Assembly: GCA_002877855.1 (NCBI GenBank)
Contig: PNIA01000016.1
Location: 1-35,091, forward strand
Length of the DNA: 35,091 nucleotides
Direction of reading: 5' to 3'
Origin: Caldisphaera sp.
Lineage (GTDB): Archaea > Thermoproteota > Thermoprotei_A > Sulfolobales > Acidilobaceae
Shown: piece after piece, positions 26,740 to 35,091 of the stretch
How the letters are laid out: every line of letters starts with the position of its first letter
How positions within the stretch are numbered: position 1 is the stretch's first letter
The notes under the pieces: model-generated
Databases searched by the model: none
Told to the model about the DNA's origin: nothing
Seen by the model: only the letters and a program-made list of their open reading frames with translations
Program-made: the position numbers and the translations under genes

Positions 26740-27819
26740 ATGAAGATAGAGATAAATAACAATAAAAATCAAATCTGGGTAGTGCCTGAAAGCGAAGAGG
26801 ATCTATGGATAATCATGTTAAATCTAAAGAGAGGGGATTTTATTTATACAAAAGTTTTAAGAGATATATCTTTAAAGGATTCTAAATCTAAAGAGAGGAG
26901 ACCTATCGACATAAAGTTAAGAGTAGAAAAAACAGAATTTCAGCCCTTAACTGGTAAGTTAAGAATATTTGGAATTATAGAAGAGGGGCCAGAAAAGTTT
27001 GGAGTAAAAGGAAAACATCAATCAGCATATATATCAATTGGACAAAAAATTATAATTGAAAGATATCCCAAATGGGACGATAGAACAATAAACAAATTTA
27101 AATCAAGCGGGCCTAAAGGTAGAGCTTTAATTGTGGCAATAGATTATGATGAATACACAATTTCTTTAATAACGTCTTTAGGAGTATATCAACTTGAAAA
27201 TCAAACTCTCAATATTAGTGGAAAGGATAGCCCTAATAGAGAAGAAGAAATAGAGCATGTTTTAAATGAAGTTAATAGCAGAATAATAAACTATATATCA
27301 AAAGAAAAAATTAATATATTAGTCATTGCTGGTCCAGGTTACTTAAAGGATAGACTAGCAGAAAAAATAAAAATTAATAATAACAAACTGAAAGTAATAG
27401 TAGATAATGTTTCAAACGGAGGATTTGCTGGTATTAACGAAATACTTAGAAGGCAAACTATAATAAATGTATTAAGAGAGTTTACAACAATACTGGCCCA
27501 AGAAGTTCTTGAAGAATTTATGAAAAATGTAGTTAATAATTCAGATATGGTAGCATATACATTAAAAGATGTTTATTATGCTGCGAAAATCGGAGCTATA
27601 GATAAAGTCGTTGTTATTGACAAGCTTTTATATAACATAAATGATGATGAAAGGCAAATGGCTGAAGAGATAATAGAAAATGCAGAAAAAACAAACGCAA
27701 AGATTTTTATAATTACTGAAGACTCTTTAATAGCTCCTAGCATAGAAGGATTAGGGGGTATAATAGCTATTTTAAGATGTAAAATACCAAAAGATGTTAG
27801 GAATTTAAATAATATATAG
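26740..27819 (+). CDS. pelA: Pelota / Dom34, ribosome rescue factor
   Basis: 359 residues from ATG 26740; the GTG at 26731 adds only three residues. The N-terminal Sm-like domain is PESEEDLWIIMLNLKRGDFIYTKVLRDI. A central eRF1-like domain has GRALIVAIDYDEYTISLI and a domain 2/3 junction NILVIAGPGYLKDRLAEKI. The C-terminal eRF1 domain 3 has VAYTLKDVYYAAKIGAIDKVVVID...ITEDSLIAPSIEGLGGIIAILRC. Pelota with aEF1A and ABCE1 splits stalled ribosomes. It lacks the GGQ loop of release factors, as expected. A short leader and the absence of a Shine-Dalgarno site suggest leaderless translation. It ends one base before the convergent phosphatase gene. Confidence 0.95.
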   Translation: MKIEINNNKNQIWVVPESEEDLWIIMLNLKRGDFIYTKVLRDISLKDSKSKERRPIDIKLRVEKTEFQPLTGKLRIFGIIEEGPEKFGVKGKHQSAYISIGQKIIIERYPKWDDRTINKFKSSGPKGRALIVAIDYDEYTISLITSLGVYQLENQTLNISGKDSPNREEEIEHVLNEVNSRIINYISKEKINILVIAGPGYLKDRLAEKIKINNNKLKVIVDNVSNGGFAGINEILRRQTIINVLREFTTILAQEVLEEFMKNVVNNSDMVAYTLKDVYYAAKIGAIDKVVVIDKLLYNINDDERQMAEEIIENAEKTNAKIFIITEDSLIAPSIEGLGGIIAILRCKIPKDVRNLNNI

Positions 27820-27820
27820 G

Positions 27821-28618
27821 CTAAACAATATTTTTATTTGATAGAATTTTGATTATATTGACAACATTACTTTTATTAAATGATGCTATTACATTACCTA
27901 TCACGCTAACCTTATCAGTATCAATAGTTAAACTATTGCCTTTTTCATCAAACGCTATTCCCCCGCATTCACTTAAAAAACCTAATGCAGCAGCTACATC
28001 TACGTTTCTTAACTTACTTCTTAAATCAACAAATGCATAGGATCTGTTTAAGGAAGTATAAATCAATTCTAAAGCAGAACTTCCTAAGCTTCTAAGTTTT
28101 AAACCGCGTTTTTCTTTTACTATGGAAGCCATAATATTAGCTTCCTTCTCGCTTTCAACATAAGTAAAAATTATGTTTGATTTATTTTCTTTGTTTATCT
28201 CTATCCTTTTATTTCCCTCATAGCACCCGTAGCCTTTTGCAAAAGAAAATGGCATGCCAGAAGAAACTGGGGAGACTACTCCAGCGATTATTTCTTTACT
28301 TCTTGGAGGTAATACTGCTATAGAAACTGAGCACCAAGGAATGCAATTTTCATAGTTTACACTTCCATCTAATGGATCCACAACAAATGTATAGTCTCCT
28401 GAGCCTACAACATTTGATTCCTCTGTAACAATTTTAAAGCTTATATCATATTTTTTCAGCTCATCTATGATTATTTTTTCTGAAATCAAATCGGCCTTAA
28501 TCGTTTCTCCCCTTATTAATTCTAGCTCGCTATTATTACAAAAATTCTTCCTTAAATAGTCAATAGACTTTGATGAAACATCTAACAACATCTTCCTTAA
28601 ATAGTCATTGCCAATCAT
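27821..28618 (-). CDS. Inositol monophosphatase family protein (possible fructose-1,6-bisphosphatase)
   Basis: 265 residues. The metal ligands are Glu66/67 in VTEESN and the Asp81-Asp84 motif VVDPLDGSVNYENCIPWCSVSIA; a late RNVDVAAALGFLSECGG motif provides the final Asp. ELIRGETIKADLISEKIIIDEL matches the usual N-terminal helix ending near the Lys/Asp ligand. Archaeal members hydrolyse myo-inositol-1-phosphate and often fructose-1,6-bisphosphate; this one cannot be narrowed further. Its stop lies immediately beside the convergent pelota stop. No strong ribosome site precedes the ATG. Confidence 0.9.
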   Translation of the reverse strand: MIGNDYLRKMLLDVSSKSIDYLRKNFCNNSELELIRGETIKADLISEKIIIDELKKYDISFKIVTEESNVVGSGDYTFVVDPLDGSVNYENCIPWCSVSIAVLPPRSKEIIAGVVSPVSSGMPFSFAKGYGCYEGNKRIEINKENKSNIIFTYVESEKEANIMASIVKEKRGLKLRSLGSSALELIYTSLNRSYAFVDLRSKLRNVDVAAALGFLSECGGIAFDEKGNSLTIDTDKVSVIGNVIASFNKSNVVNIIKILSNKNIV

Positions 28619-28692
28619 GTTTTTCGCCCTTTATATTTCATTCAAAAATATAATATTATAAATTTATGATAAAATTTTTATAAGGCGTAAGT

Positions 28693-29865
28693 TTATTCTG
28701 CAATACTAATTTTTGTTTCTCCTTTGCTAAAGAATAAATTATATAAATACACGTTTATTGCTAGCAATAGACTTGATGATATAAACGGTATATAATAGCT
28801 GGTAAAATTCATAAGAGGAGCTCCGATCACGACCCCGAGAGATGAAAAACCTAGTCTTGAACCTTGATTATATCCGGATATCCTTCCTCTTTCTTCTGGT
28901 GGAACCATAGATAGCATGGCGGATTGTTGTATGGGTATTGCTATAACTCTTAACATAGGATAGAATATATAAAGCATCACAGATATATAAAGCATATGAA
29001 CGAAAGGAAATGCAATCATTAAAGGCACAGTAATTCCCCTAGTTATAGTTATTGCTTTTACGAAACTCATATGGCTTTCTATTCTAGGGGCTAAAAGCAT
29101 TGAAAACGTAGCTAGTAATGAAGCTATGGTAGAGTAGATGCTCATTATGGGCCTTGGTAAATCATAAAACATTATAAAAAATGGAATTAGGTATGGCGTT
29201 ATTAAACCACTTGATAGGCCATTAAGAATTCCTGTAATTGAAAATTTTGCAGTTGTTCCTGTTGATTTTATTTTCCATTCCTTTGCCTTAACTTCTGGGA
29301 TCTTCATAGGTATTATAAGTAAAAAGGCTGCAATGCTTATTATTAGCGCAAGCAGTATTTCCATATTATAGCTAAAAACTCCTCCCAATAATGTCCCTCC
29401 AGTTGCTGCTATATTGCCAAAAAATGACAATAATGACAAAAGAGTTGTTCTATTTTTTCTAGATGTTAGATCCGCTATAATAGTATTTTGTACTGGAGCA
29501 AATGCTCCTCCAATACCTCCTCCAGCCATCGAGCCTGTATTGCTTATTCCCCCTAGGACTGCAGATATTACTGCCGTTGAGAAATTAATTTTTATAAATA
29601 AAGAGATAAAAGATAAAATTAAAAGAAGAGAAGATAGATATAGGCCGTTTTTTCTTCCTAATAAATCAGCAAAATAGCCAAAAATTAAAGAAAAAACGGC
29701 TGTAGAAAAACCTGCTGAAGCATAAATTAATCCTAATGTAAATATGCTCATATGTAACATCTTTATGGTGATATATGGATATACTATAGCTATCATTCCA
29801 GCTGAAATGCTTCTAAGAATTCTTGTCATTGCCAAATATTCTATTGGTCTATTGTTGTTAGCCAT
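28693..29865 (-). CDS. MFS transporter, 12 TM
   Basis: 390 residues, GGGAGA before the ATG. About 12 hydrophobic helices; the loop-2/3 motif is YFADLLGRKNGLYLSSLLL (the MFS motif A form GxLaDrxGRk), and GGGIGGAFAPVQNTIIADL and MVPPEERGRISGYNQGSRLGF are recognisable MFS segments in the fourth to fifth and the ninth to tenth helix regions. Substrate unknown; this form occurs in sugar, organic-acid and drug efflux groups. It lies 74 nt downstream of the phosphatase start on the same strand. Confidence 0.88.
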   Translation of the reverse strand: MANNNRPIEYLAMTRILRSISAGMIAIVYPYITIKMLHMSIFTLGLIYASAGFSTAVFSLIFGYFADLLGRKNGLYLSSLLLILSFISLFIKINFSTAVISAVLGGISNTGSMAGGGIGGAFAPVQNTIIADLTSRKNRTTLLSLLSFFGNIAATGGTLLGGVFSYNMEILLALIISIAAFLLIIPMKIPEVKAKEWKIKSTGTTAKFSITGILNGLSSGLITPYLIPFFIMFYDLPRPIMSIYSTIASLLATFSMLLAPRIESHMSFVKAITITRGITVPLMIAFPFVHMLYISVMLYIFYPMLRVIAIPIQQSAMLSMVPPEERGRISGYNQGSRLGFSSLGVVIGAPLMNFTSYYIPFISSSLLLAINVYLYNLFFSKGETKISIAE

Positions 29866-29953
29866 ATTTCTCCCAAAATAGATTCTTTTGTCTATGTATA
29901 AATAGTTTTTATATATACTTCATACATTTAAATTTATTTTAATGAATAACTGA

Positions 29954-30730
29954 TCATGCTTTACTAAGGAGAATGTTGCTAGAATAAACTTTTCCTATAT
30001 CACAAATTTTGCTATTTGTATTTTTTAATTCTAAATTTTCATCAATGATTCCATAATAATATGCAACAGTCGATGACATAGCTAAAAATGTTTTACCATT
30101 GTTAAACAATATCATGGTTCTATATTTTTTGTTTTCTTCATTAGGATAATCTGATACGCATGCAGAAGAAAGAGAAATTGTACTTTCTTGTCTTTTAATT
30201 TTAATTGCTATAACGTTAAAAGTACCATTAAATGCCCCAATATCTTTTATATATTTATTGACTTCTCCTAAAGCCTTTTCTATGTCATATTCCTGAAATT
30301 TTTTAAATAGTAATGCAAGAATTTCTGTGTCAGTATATAATTCTGGTCTTAAATTTAATTCCTTGCTGACAGCATTTTTTTCAATGCTACCATTATGCGC
30401 CAAAGCAATTAAACTATCATCTGTATAAATAACATAAGGATGAGAATCCACAAAGCCTCTAGTAGGTTGATTTTCACCTGCTAGCCTTGCATGGAAGATT
30501 GAATAATAAAGTTGATTATCCTTTAATGCATTTAAAATTTCTTTGTCTTTATATATAGGCGTAAGAGTTTTATATAATATAGATTCTTGTTTATTGGCTA
30601 TAAAACAACCCCATCCTGAATTATGCTGAACTTTATTATAAAAAATATCACTTTCTGCTGCCTTTCTTAAAGATTCATAAACCTTTAGTAGTTCATTTTT
30701 TTCCGAAACTGATAAAAACATCCTGCACAT
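29954..30730 (-). CDS. Class II glutamine amidotransferase family protein (YafJ/EgtC-like)
   Basis: 258 residues, GGGAGA before the ATG. MCRMF exposes the N-terminal nucleophile Cys2 after Met removal. Class II amidotransferase strands follow: NSGWGCFIAN, FHARLAGENQPTRGFVDSHPYV (the HAR-R.f.SHP core) and LIALAHNGSIEKN, then TDTEILALLF. No synthetase or sugar-isomerase domain is attached, so it is a stand-alone Gln or gamma-glutamyl amide hydrolase. The partner or substrate is unknown. Its neighbours (MFS transporter and ABC exporter) give no clear clue. Confidence 0.88.
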   Translation of the reverse strand: MCRMFLSVSEKNELLKVYESLRKAAESDIFYNKVQHNSGWGCFIANKQESILYKTLTPIYKDKEILNALKDNQLYYSIFHARLAGENQPTRGFVDSHPYVIYTDDSLIALAHNGSIEKNAVSKELNLRPELYTDTEILALLFKKFQEYDIEKALGEVNKYIKDIGAFNGTFNVIAIKIKRQESTISLSSACVSDYPNEENKKYRTMILFNNGKTFLAMSSTVAYYYGIIDENLELKNTNSKICDIGKVYSSNILLSKA

Positions 30731-30932
30731 TTTACTCTCCCTTATTATATATTAGAAAAATGATTATATGTTTTCCTAATATTTTAAGAATAAATTTAAG
30801 TTATAACAATATTTAAAAAATATTTGTAACATAATGATTTCATTAGACAAATCTTATATAACATATAAAAAACCTATAAAGCTCTAGAAAATTATATAAA
30901 ATGAAAAGTCTTTGAATCTTATAATACATAAA

Positions 30933-31658
30933 TTATTCTTCCCATCTACCCAAATACAATGCCATGTATATGTAGATTATAGTTTCTATTATAAGTATAA
31001 TAAGAAATATGAAATCTAATCGGCCCTTAGCTAAAATATCTTGAAGAAATATCGATGCAGGTGTAGCTGGAGATAATAGCAAGGGATATAGAGCATATTT
31101 GGGCAAATAAGTATATGGGTAATAAAGAGGGGGTAGCATTGTAAGTATAACTGATAAAAAAGATCCGACACCCCATGCATTTCTCATGTGGCTAACCCTG
31201 CTTCCAGTTAAATAGGCTAATCCTGTTGATGAAATCATTACGATTATTAATGTTAGGATTGTCCATCCCAATAAAGCAAAACCAAAAATATGGTATATGA
31301 AACCTATAATTATATATACTAATAGACCTGGTAACGAATATATTAAATTACCAAAACCTAGTCCCATTAAATATTCTATCGGAGAAACGTCCGCAGCAAC
31401 CAATAAATCTTGAATCTTCAACTCCAGCCTATAAAATGATGTATCACCTATAGCTGTTAACGCATTACCTGTTATTATTGATATAATCCCACCAAGTATT
31501 GCGTATTGAATCAAACGACCCCTACTAACTATGTAAATAAAGAAGAGAAGAGAAAGAGGTAATGCCAAATATGACAAAACATAGTAAAAACCTCTTTTAA
31601 TTGAAGAATAGCCATAGAACCAAATAAATGCTATAATAAATCTCCAATTAATTTTCAT
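30933..31658 (-). CDS. ABC-2 type transporter permease
   Basis: 241 residues from ATG 31658; GTG 31679 is an alternative seven codons longer. About six hydrophobic segments with the ABC-2 layout, including [61 protein letters not shown] and a C-terminal helix. It overlaps the ATPase gene by 11 bp, so the two are coupled. It likely exports a lipid, drug or polymer; the substrate cannot be inferred. Confidence 0.85.
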   Translation of the reverse strand: MKINWRFIIAFIWFYGYSSIKRGFYYVLSYLALPLSLLFFIYIVSRGRLIQYAILGGIISIITGNALTAIGDTSFYRLELKIQDLLVAADVSPIEYLMGLGFGNLIYSLPGLLVYIIIGFIYHIFGFALLGWTILTLIIVMISSTGLAYLTGSRVSHMRNAWGVGSFLSVILTMLPPLYYPYTYLPKYALYPLLLSPATPASIFLQDILAKGRLDFIFLIILIIETIIYIYMALYLGRWEE

Positions 31659-32517
31659 CCCTTTCAATTTCAACACCACTTAAAATCAATATGTCTTCTA
31701 AGCTTACCGGCTTTATTGTAATTTTTGTGTAAATATTTTTTTCAAGCAAATATTTTGCATCATTTGCAGATAAATATGAGATCTTTAGATCCCCAATTTT
31801 TATATCTCCTATGCCTTCTACTCTCACTTTTCCTTTCAATGGTTCCATAAGTTCGCTTAGTGTACCTGTTCTTATTACTCTTCCTTTATCAACAATTGCT
31901 ATTTGATCGCACAATGTTTCAGCTTCTTCCATATAATGGGTTGTTAATATAACATTTCCTTTCAATTCCCTTATCGCACCCCAAACTTCAAGCCTAGATA
32001 TTGGATCAAGTCCAACCGTTGGTTCATCAAGAAAAACTATCTCAGCATTTGAGGCAATTGCCATAGCAACAAATATCTTCCTTTTCATACCCCCTGAGAG
32101 TTCATCGGAAGATCTATCAATAAAATCTCCCAAGCCTATATCTTTCAAAACCCTTTTAGCTATTCTTATTGATTCGTTAATAGAAAAACCTCTAGCCGTT
32201 AGATACATAACTACATGTTCTAATGGCGATGAAATTCCTCCTGGTTTGACTTCTTGAGGTATACTACAAATCATTTTCCTTAATTCATGCTTATCATTAA
32301 TTACATCATAACCGAGAACTCTTGCTAATCCAGAAGTTGGTTTTAATTGAGTAGATAAAATCTTTACTAATGTAGTTTTTCCAGCTCCATTTCTACCTAT
32401 TATGCAAGAAATTCTTGAATTCAATTTTAGATTTAGTTCATCTAGCGCCTTTACTCCATTACCATATATTTTAATGAGCCTTTCTGTCTCTACAATGTAA
32501 TTCATCTTATTTCCCAT
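31648..32517 (-). CDS. ABC transporter ATP-binding protein (ABC-2 exporter type)
   Basis: 289 residues; an internal ATG at 32505 (M5) is another possible start. Walker A is GRNGAGKT (41-48), Q-loop SIPQEVKP, signature LSGGMKRK, Walker [17 protein letters not shown]-loop [14 protein letters not shown]. The 70-residue C-terminal extension ([17 protein letters not shown]...[17 protein letters not shown]) is typical of CcmA/DrrA-like exporters. It is upstream of and overlapping its permease, forming a complete two-gene half-exporter. Confidence 0.95.
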   Translation of the reverse strand: MGNKMNYIVETERLIKIYGNGVKALDELNLKLNSRISCIIGRNGAGKTTLVKILSTQLKPTSGLARVLGYDVINDKHELRKMICSIPQEVKPGGISSPLEHVVMYLTARGFSINESIRIAKRVLKDIGLGDFIDRSSDELSGGMKRKIFVAMAIASNAEIVFLDEPTVGLDPISRLEVWGAIRELKGNVILTTHYMEEAETLCDQIAIVDKGRVIRTGTLSELMEPLKGKVRVEGIGDIKIGDLKISYLSANDAKYLLEKNIYTKITIKPVSLEDILILSGVEIERDEN

Positions 32518-32577
32518 AATTCAAATATTTATCTTAACAATATATGCTTTGATAAAAAACGTTAAACCTTAATATTA

Positions 32578-32847
32578 ATGGCGGGTAAAGCTTTTAAGGC
32601 TTGTTTAAAACAAAAATTAAAAAAGGTACTAATCAAATACGGTATGTTTCTCAATATGAGGTAAACCTTTACCTTGTTGCTAAATTAAGAAGGAAGGTTG
32701 AGATGTTTCCCTTAGGTCAACTTTAAGGATGAGGAGTTAGAGTAACTTTACTTCTACCTGAAGGGAGGAATCAGAGTAGCTCCTATAGGTAACCCTCAAG
32801 ATCTATGGGACTTTCATATTTCAGAGCGGATTGAAGGTCAGAAATAG
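32578..32847 (+). pseudogene. Probable decayed protein-coding gene, family unrecognised
   Basis: Protein-like sequence is spread over three frames. ATG 32578 begins MAGKAFKACLKQKLKKVLIKYG, ending at 32664. An overlapping frame at 32634-32726 reads RYVSQYEVNLYLVAKLRRKVEMFPLGQL, then a stop. The next frame at 32725-32847 reads KDEELE, a TAA, then LYFYLKGGIRVAPIGNPQDLWDFHI before a TAG. The pieces join smoothly if two frameshifts and one stop are undone. GC is above that of surrounding intergenic DNA. No family is recognised; an untranslated RNA upstream of SRP RNA is an alternative reading. Confidence 0.4.
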
Positions 32848-32963
32848 ACATAAACCTAGCATAAAAAGATCTATAACCTAAATTTCAGTAAAATCTGTTA
32901 TACTAATATTTAACCAATATGAATTATATAATAGGCTATCAATACATAAGAGAGGAAATGTTT

Positions 32964-32970
32964 TTTATAA
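32964..32970 (+). promoter_or_regulatory. TATA box of the SRP RNA gene
   Basis: TTTATAA is centred about 27 bp before the inferred SRP RNA 5' end at 32994, preceded by a purine-rich GAGGAAATG that could serve as BRE. Spacing is as expected for an archaeal promoter. Confidence 0.6.
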
Positions 32971-32993
32971 TTCTTTTTCCATATAATAAAAAT

Positions 32994-33302
32994 GCGTGCG
33001 GGTAGGGTTGAGGGATTCGCCGTCCCTTATAACCGAAGGCGCAATGCGGGACCAGTAATTCCAGGATAAGAGTAAAATGATACGAGAGGTCCCTAAGCTT
33101 CGATGAACTTCGCGTTGTGGAGCTTGCAGAGACCGGGCATCTATTGGAGGATAGATTGCTACGGTCTTAACCGAGAGAACCTGGCTAGGTCCGGAAGGGA
33201 GCAACCTGGGCTCGGATGCAAGCGTTCACAATTTGCGGAGAAGATGGAGCTTGGGGGTAAAAACCCCGTATCATCTTACTCTTATCCTGGAAGACCGCAC
33301 GC
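32994..33302 (+). ncRNA. ffs: Signal recognition particle (7S) RNA
   Basis: About 309 nt. Terminal helix 1: GCGTGCGG (32994-33001) pairs with CCGCACGC (33295-33302). The 5' Alu-type region has paired hairpin loops (GAGGGATTCGCCGTCCC and CGAAGGCG). Helix 8 is diagnostic: AGGTCCGGAAGGGAGCAACC, with GGAA tetraloop and asymmetric AGCA side. Long complementary stretches CCAGGATAAGAGTAA near 33060 and TTACTCTTATCCTGG near 33277 form helix 5. The RNA scaffolds SRP19 (encoded at 17054) and SRP54. GC is far above the background. Its 3' end coincides with the stop codon of the convergent transporter. Confidence 0.96.
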
Positions 33303-34753
33303 TATTCTTTATTTCTAAGAAAAGAAAGCGCTGCTCCAATTGCTATTAGTATTGAAGTAATTAAATAGAGCCTTCTCAATCCAAATAAGAAAACTTGAGA
33401 CGATACACTAATATTGCTTATGTTTAAACCTGTAAATATTGATGATAAAATCTTAGATGGTATATAAACAGAAACTATAAGGCTTGCTATTGATAGACTT
33501 AATGATTGACCCAAAAATCTCATCATATTTAATGTACCAGACGCAACACCTAACTTATCTTTTGTTACTGAACCCATAACAGCGCTAGTATTTGGAGATG
33601 AAAATATACCCATGCCTAGCCCAATTATAATCATTCTTTCTGTAATATCTATTAGTTTGGCATGCAAACCAAGAGGAATTAAAAGTAACATACCTATCAT
33701 AATTAATATCATGCCAAATGTTGCTAAAAATCTAGAACCAATTTTATCAGACAAATAACCGCTTATTGGTGAAAAAACCACCATTGACAATGATAGAGAG
33801 ATCAATGCTATGCTTGTTATTAGAGGAGAAAATCCAAGGATTCTTTGCATATAAAAAGAAATGAAAAATGACAAATAAAAATAACCAGTGTAGTTTAATA
33901 GAGCGGCAAAGTTTCCTGTTGCAAACATTATATTATTAGTTAACAATGAAATATTTAATATTGCTCTATCTTTTATCTTAGATTCATATAGAATAAAAGA
34001 CACAAATAATATTAATCCAATTGTTAAAGAAAACATCCCTAATAAATTCCATCCAACGAATGATCCATAGGTTAATCCGTAAATAAACAATAGAAGACTT
34101 GCAATTAGTAGCCCTGATCCTATATAATCCATGGAAGAATTAACTCTAACTTTAGATTCTTTAATATAAATTTGTGATAATATATAACCTATTATTGCCA
34201 AAGGAGCTGTTACAAAAAATATAAATCTCCATGTAGTAATACTTACTATTATTCCTCCAACAAACGGCCCAATAGTAGTTCCTAGATACACAGAAAAAGA
34301 CCAAATACCAAAGGCTTTACCTCTTTCATTTGAAGGATACGATTCAGTTATAATTGCTCCTCCAACAGATAAAATAAATGCTGCCCCAATACCCTGAACT
34401 ATACGCCAAGCATCTAGTTCTAATCCATTTACCGATAATCCGCTCATTATTGTGCCAATAATAAATATCAGATATCCTGTTGTAAAAAGCTTCTTTTTCC
34501 CCTTAATATCAGAAAACCTACCTAATGGAAGCAAAAGCACTGTTAAAGCGATCAAATACCCAAGAGGGACCCATATAGTTTCTATATAGCTCATCCTTAA
34601 CGATTTTGAAATAAAGGGTAAAGAAACACTTACGATGGTACTATCGAGAGGAGTTAAAATTGCAGCAAAAGATGTTGTTAATGAAACTATAAGTAAATAC
34701 CTTCTATCTACATTGTATTTCACATTAAACACCAGCATTAAAAAATAAACCAT
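33302..34753 (-). CDS. MFS transporter, DHA2-like (14 TM drug/H+ antiporter type)
   Basis: 483 residues from ATG 34753. LTPLDSTIVSVSLPFIS in the first helix and LGRFSDIKGKKKLFTTGYLIF (motif A) are typical of the EmrB/QacA (DHA2) group, as are IVQGIGAAFILSVGGAIITESYPSNERGKAFGIWS and GTTIGPFVGGIIVS (motif C). About 14 helices. The start is uncertain: a TTTAAAT TATA-like box (34757-34763) is too close to 34753 but about 22 bp before ATG 34738, which would remove five residues. Likely proton-driven export of hydrophobic cations or drugs; the substrate is not determinable. It is divergent from the small protein at 34801. Confidence 0.92.
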   Translation of the reverse strand: MVYFLMLVFNVKYNVDRRYLLIVSLTTSFAAILTPLDSTIVSVSLPFISKSLRMSYIETIWVPLGYLIALTVLLLPLGRFSDIKGKKKLFTTGYLIFIIGTIMSGLSVNGLELDAWRIVQGIGAAFILSVGGAIITESYPSNERGKAFGIWSFSVYLGTTIGPFVGGIIVSITTWRFIFFVTAPLAIIGYILSQIYIKESKVRVNSSMDYIGSGLLIASLLLFIYGLTYGSFVGWNLLGMFSLTIGLILFVSFILYESKIKDRAILNISLLTNNIMFATGNFAALLNYTGYFYLSFFISFYMQRILGFSPLITSIALISLSLSMVVFSPISGYLSDKIGSRFLATFGMILIMIGMLLLIPLGLHAKLIDITERMIIIGLGMGIFSSPNTSAVMGSVTKDKLGVASGTLNMMRFLGQSLSLSIASLIVSVYIPSKILSSIFTGLNISNISVSSQVFLFGLRRLYLITSILIAIGAALSFLRNKE

Positions 34754-34800
34754 AATATTTAAATTCTTATTCTTAATAAATTCTATAAATGGTGATCACG

Positions 34801-34974
34801 ATGTCTATTGTGGAAAAAACAACAGAAAATTTAAGAAAAGAATACGTTAATTTGTTACAGAATAAAAATAATGAAAACAAAACAAAGCTTGAAAATCAAT
34901 ATAAAAACATAGTGGAAGATTTAAAGAAGAAATACTACAGTCTAGCAGATGAATTTGCAAAAAAGCTATCTTAA
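34801..34974 (+). CDS. Small charged coiled-coil-like protein
   Basis: 57 residues from ATG 34801, 6 nt after GGTGA (34790-34794). A single Lys/Glu/Asn-rich helix (VEKTTENLRKEYVNLL ... VEDLKKKYYSLADEFAKKLS) with heptad-like hydrophobics, no Cys and no membrane segment. Family not recognised; resemblance to short stalk subunits of A-type ATP synthase is only in composition. It is followed by tRNA-Ala after 66 nt. Confidence 0.65.
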   Translation: MSIVEKTTENLRKEYVNLLQNKNNENKTKLENQYKNIVEDLKKKYYSLADEFAKKLS

Positions 34975-35040
34975 TTATTTATATTAATAGTTAATAATAA
35001 AATAACTCTTATAAACATGTTTTAATATAACCAGTATTGA

Positions 35041-35091
35041 GGGCCGGTAGCTCAGACTGGAAGAGCGCTCGGTTGGCATCCGAGAGGCCCC
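35041..35091 (+). tRNA. tRNA-Ala (anticodon GGC), 3' truncated by window end
   Basis: The 5' acceptor strand GGGCCGG is followed by a D arm GCTC...GAGC and an anticodon stem CTCGG/CCGAG closing loop TTGGCAT, giving anticodon GGC (Ala). The variable and T arms are cut off. A TTATAAA box centred about 28 bp upstream (35009-35015) fits a promoter. Confidence 0.92.

Noticed and set aside
33103..33318. Plus-strand 71-codon reading frame
   Set aside because: It lies inside the SRP RNA, whose helices explain the sequence; the same applies to the 79-codon minus-strand frame at 32965-33204.

Overview
The window is archaeal and most likely comes from a thermoacidophilic Thermoproteota (Crenarchaeota) species of the Acidilobales/Caldisphaera kind. 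Domain-level evidence is strong: TFB, a crenarchaeal-type Fe-S TFE-beta, Gar1, Pelota, SRP19, an archaeal SRP (7S) RNA with helix-8 signature, A-type ATP synthase subunit D, and TATA-box promoters with GGTGA ribosome binding sites. The genus guess is weaker. It rests on low GC (about a third by eye), dense short-leader genes and a secreted S53 acid protease.

Layout: 1-3916 (-) is the N-terminal 1305 residues of a very large secreted sedolisin-like protease that runs off the left edge. 4079-6469 (+) holds ilvD and a 3-hexulose-6-phosphate synthase. 6736-6810 is tRNA-Arg(CCU). It is followed by a convergent nnr gene (6992-8575, -) with clearly higher GC than its neighbours, and then a 0.7-kb gap containing a GC-rich, foldable element (about 8791-8970) that looks like an unassigned structured RNA. 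9280-9897 (+) is a metallo-beta-lactamase-fold hydrolase.

9992-13983 (+) is a tight four-gene operon for the siroheme-dependent (Ahb) heme pathway: a radical-SAM AhbD-like protein, a fused AhbA-AhbB siroheme decarboxylase, AhbC, and precorrin-2 dehydrogenase. Its genes overlap and the operon is preceded by a perfect 20-bp tandem duplication. A Gly/Tyr/Met-rich membrane protein and a two-subunit CoA-transferase follow. 16.2-21.1 kb is largely informational: TFE-beta with SRP19, then homoserine dehydrogenase and a CofE-like ligase on the minus strand, then gar1-tfb.

21125-25330 encodes a 1401-residue RecQ-type helicase. It has an N-terminal membrane segment, about 650 residues of unassigned sequence before the motor, and a 330-residue Cys-containing tail; this is the most unusual gene in the window. 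It is followed by a small membrane protein convergent with atpD, then pelota, an inositol-monophosphatase-family enzyme, an MFS transporter, a class II glutamine amidotransferase and an ABC-2 exporter pair. A probable decayed gene, the SRP RNA, a 14-TM-type MFS transporter, a 57-residue charged protein and a partial tRNA-Ala(GGC) complete the window.

Start codons were often moved inward from the longest reading frame, because a GGTGA/GAGGTGA site repeatedly lies 4-7 nt before an internal ATG, GTG or TTG.
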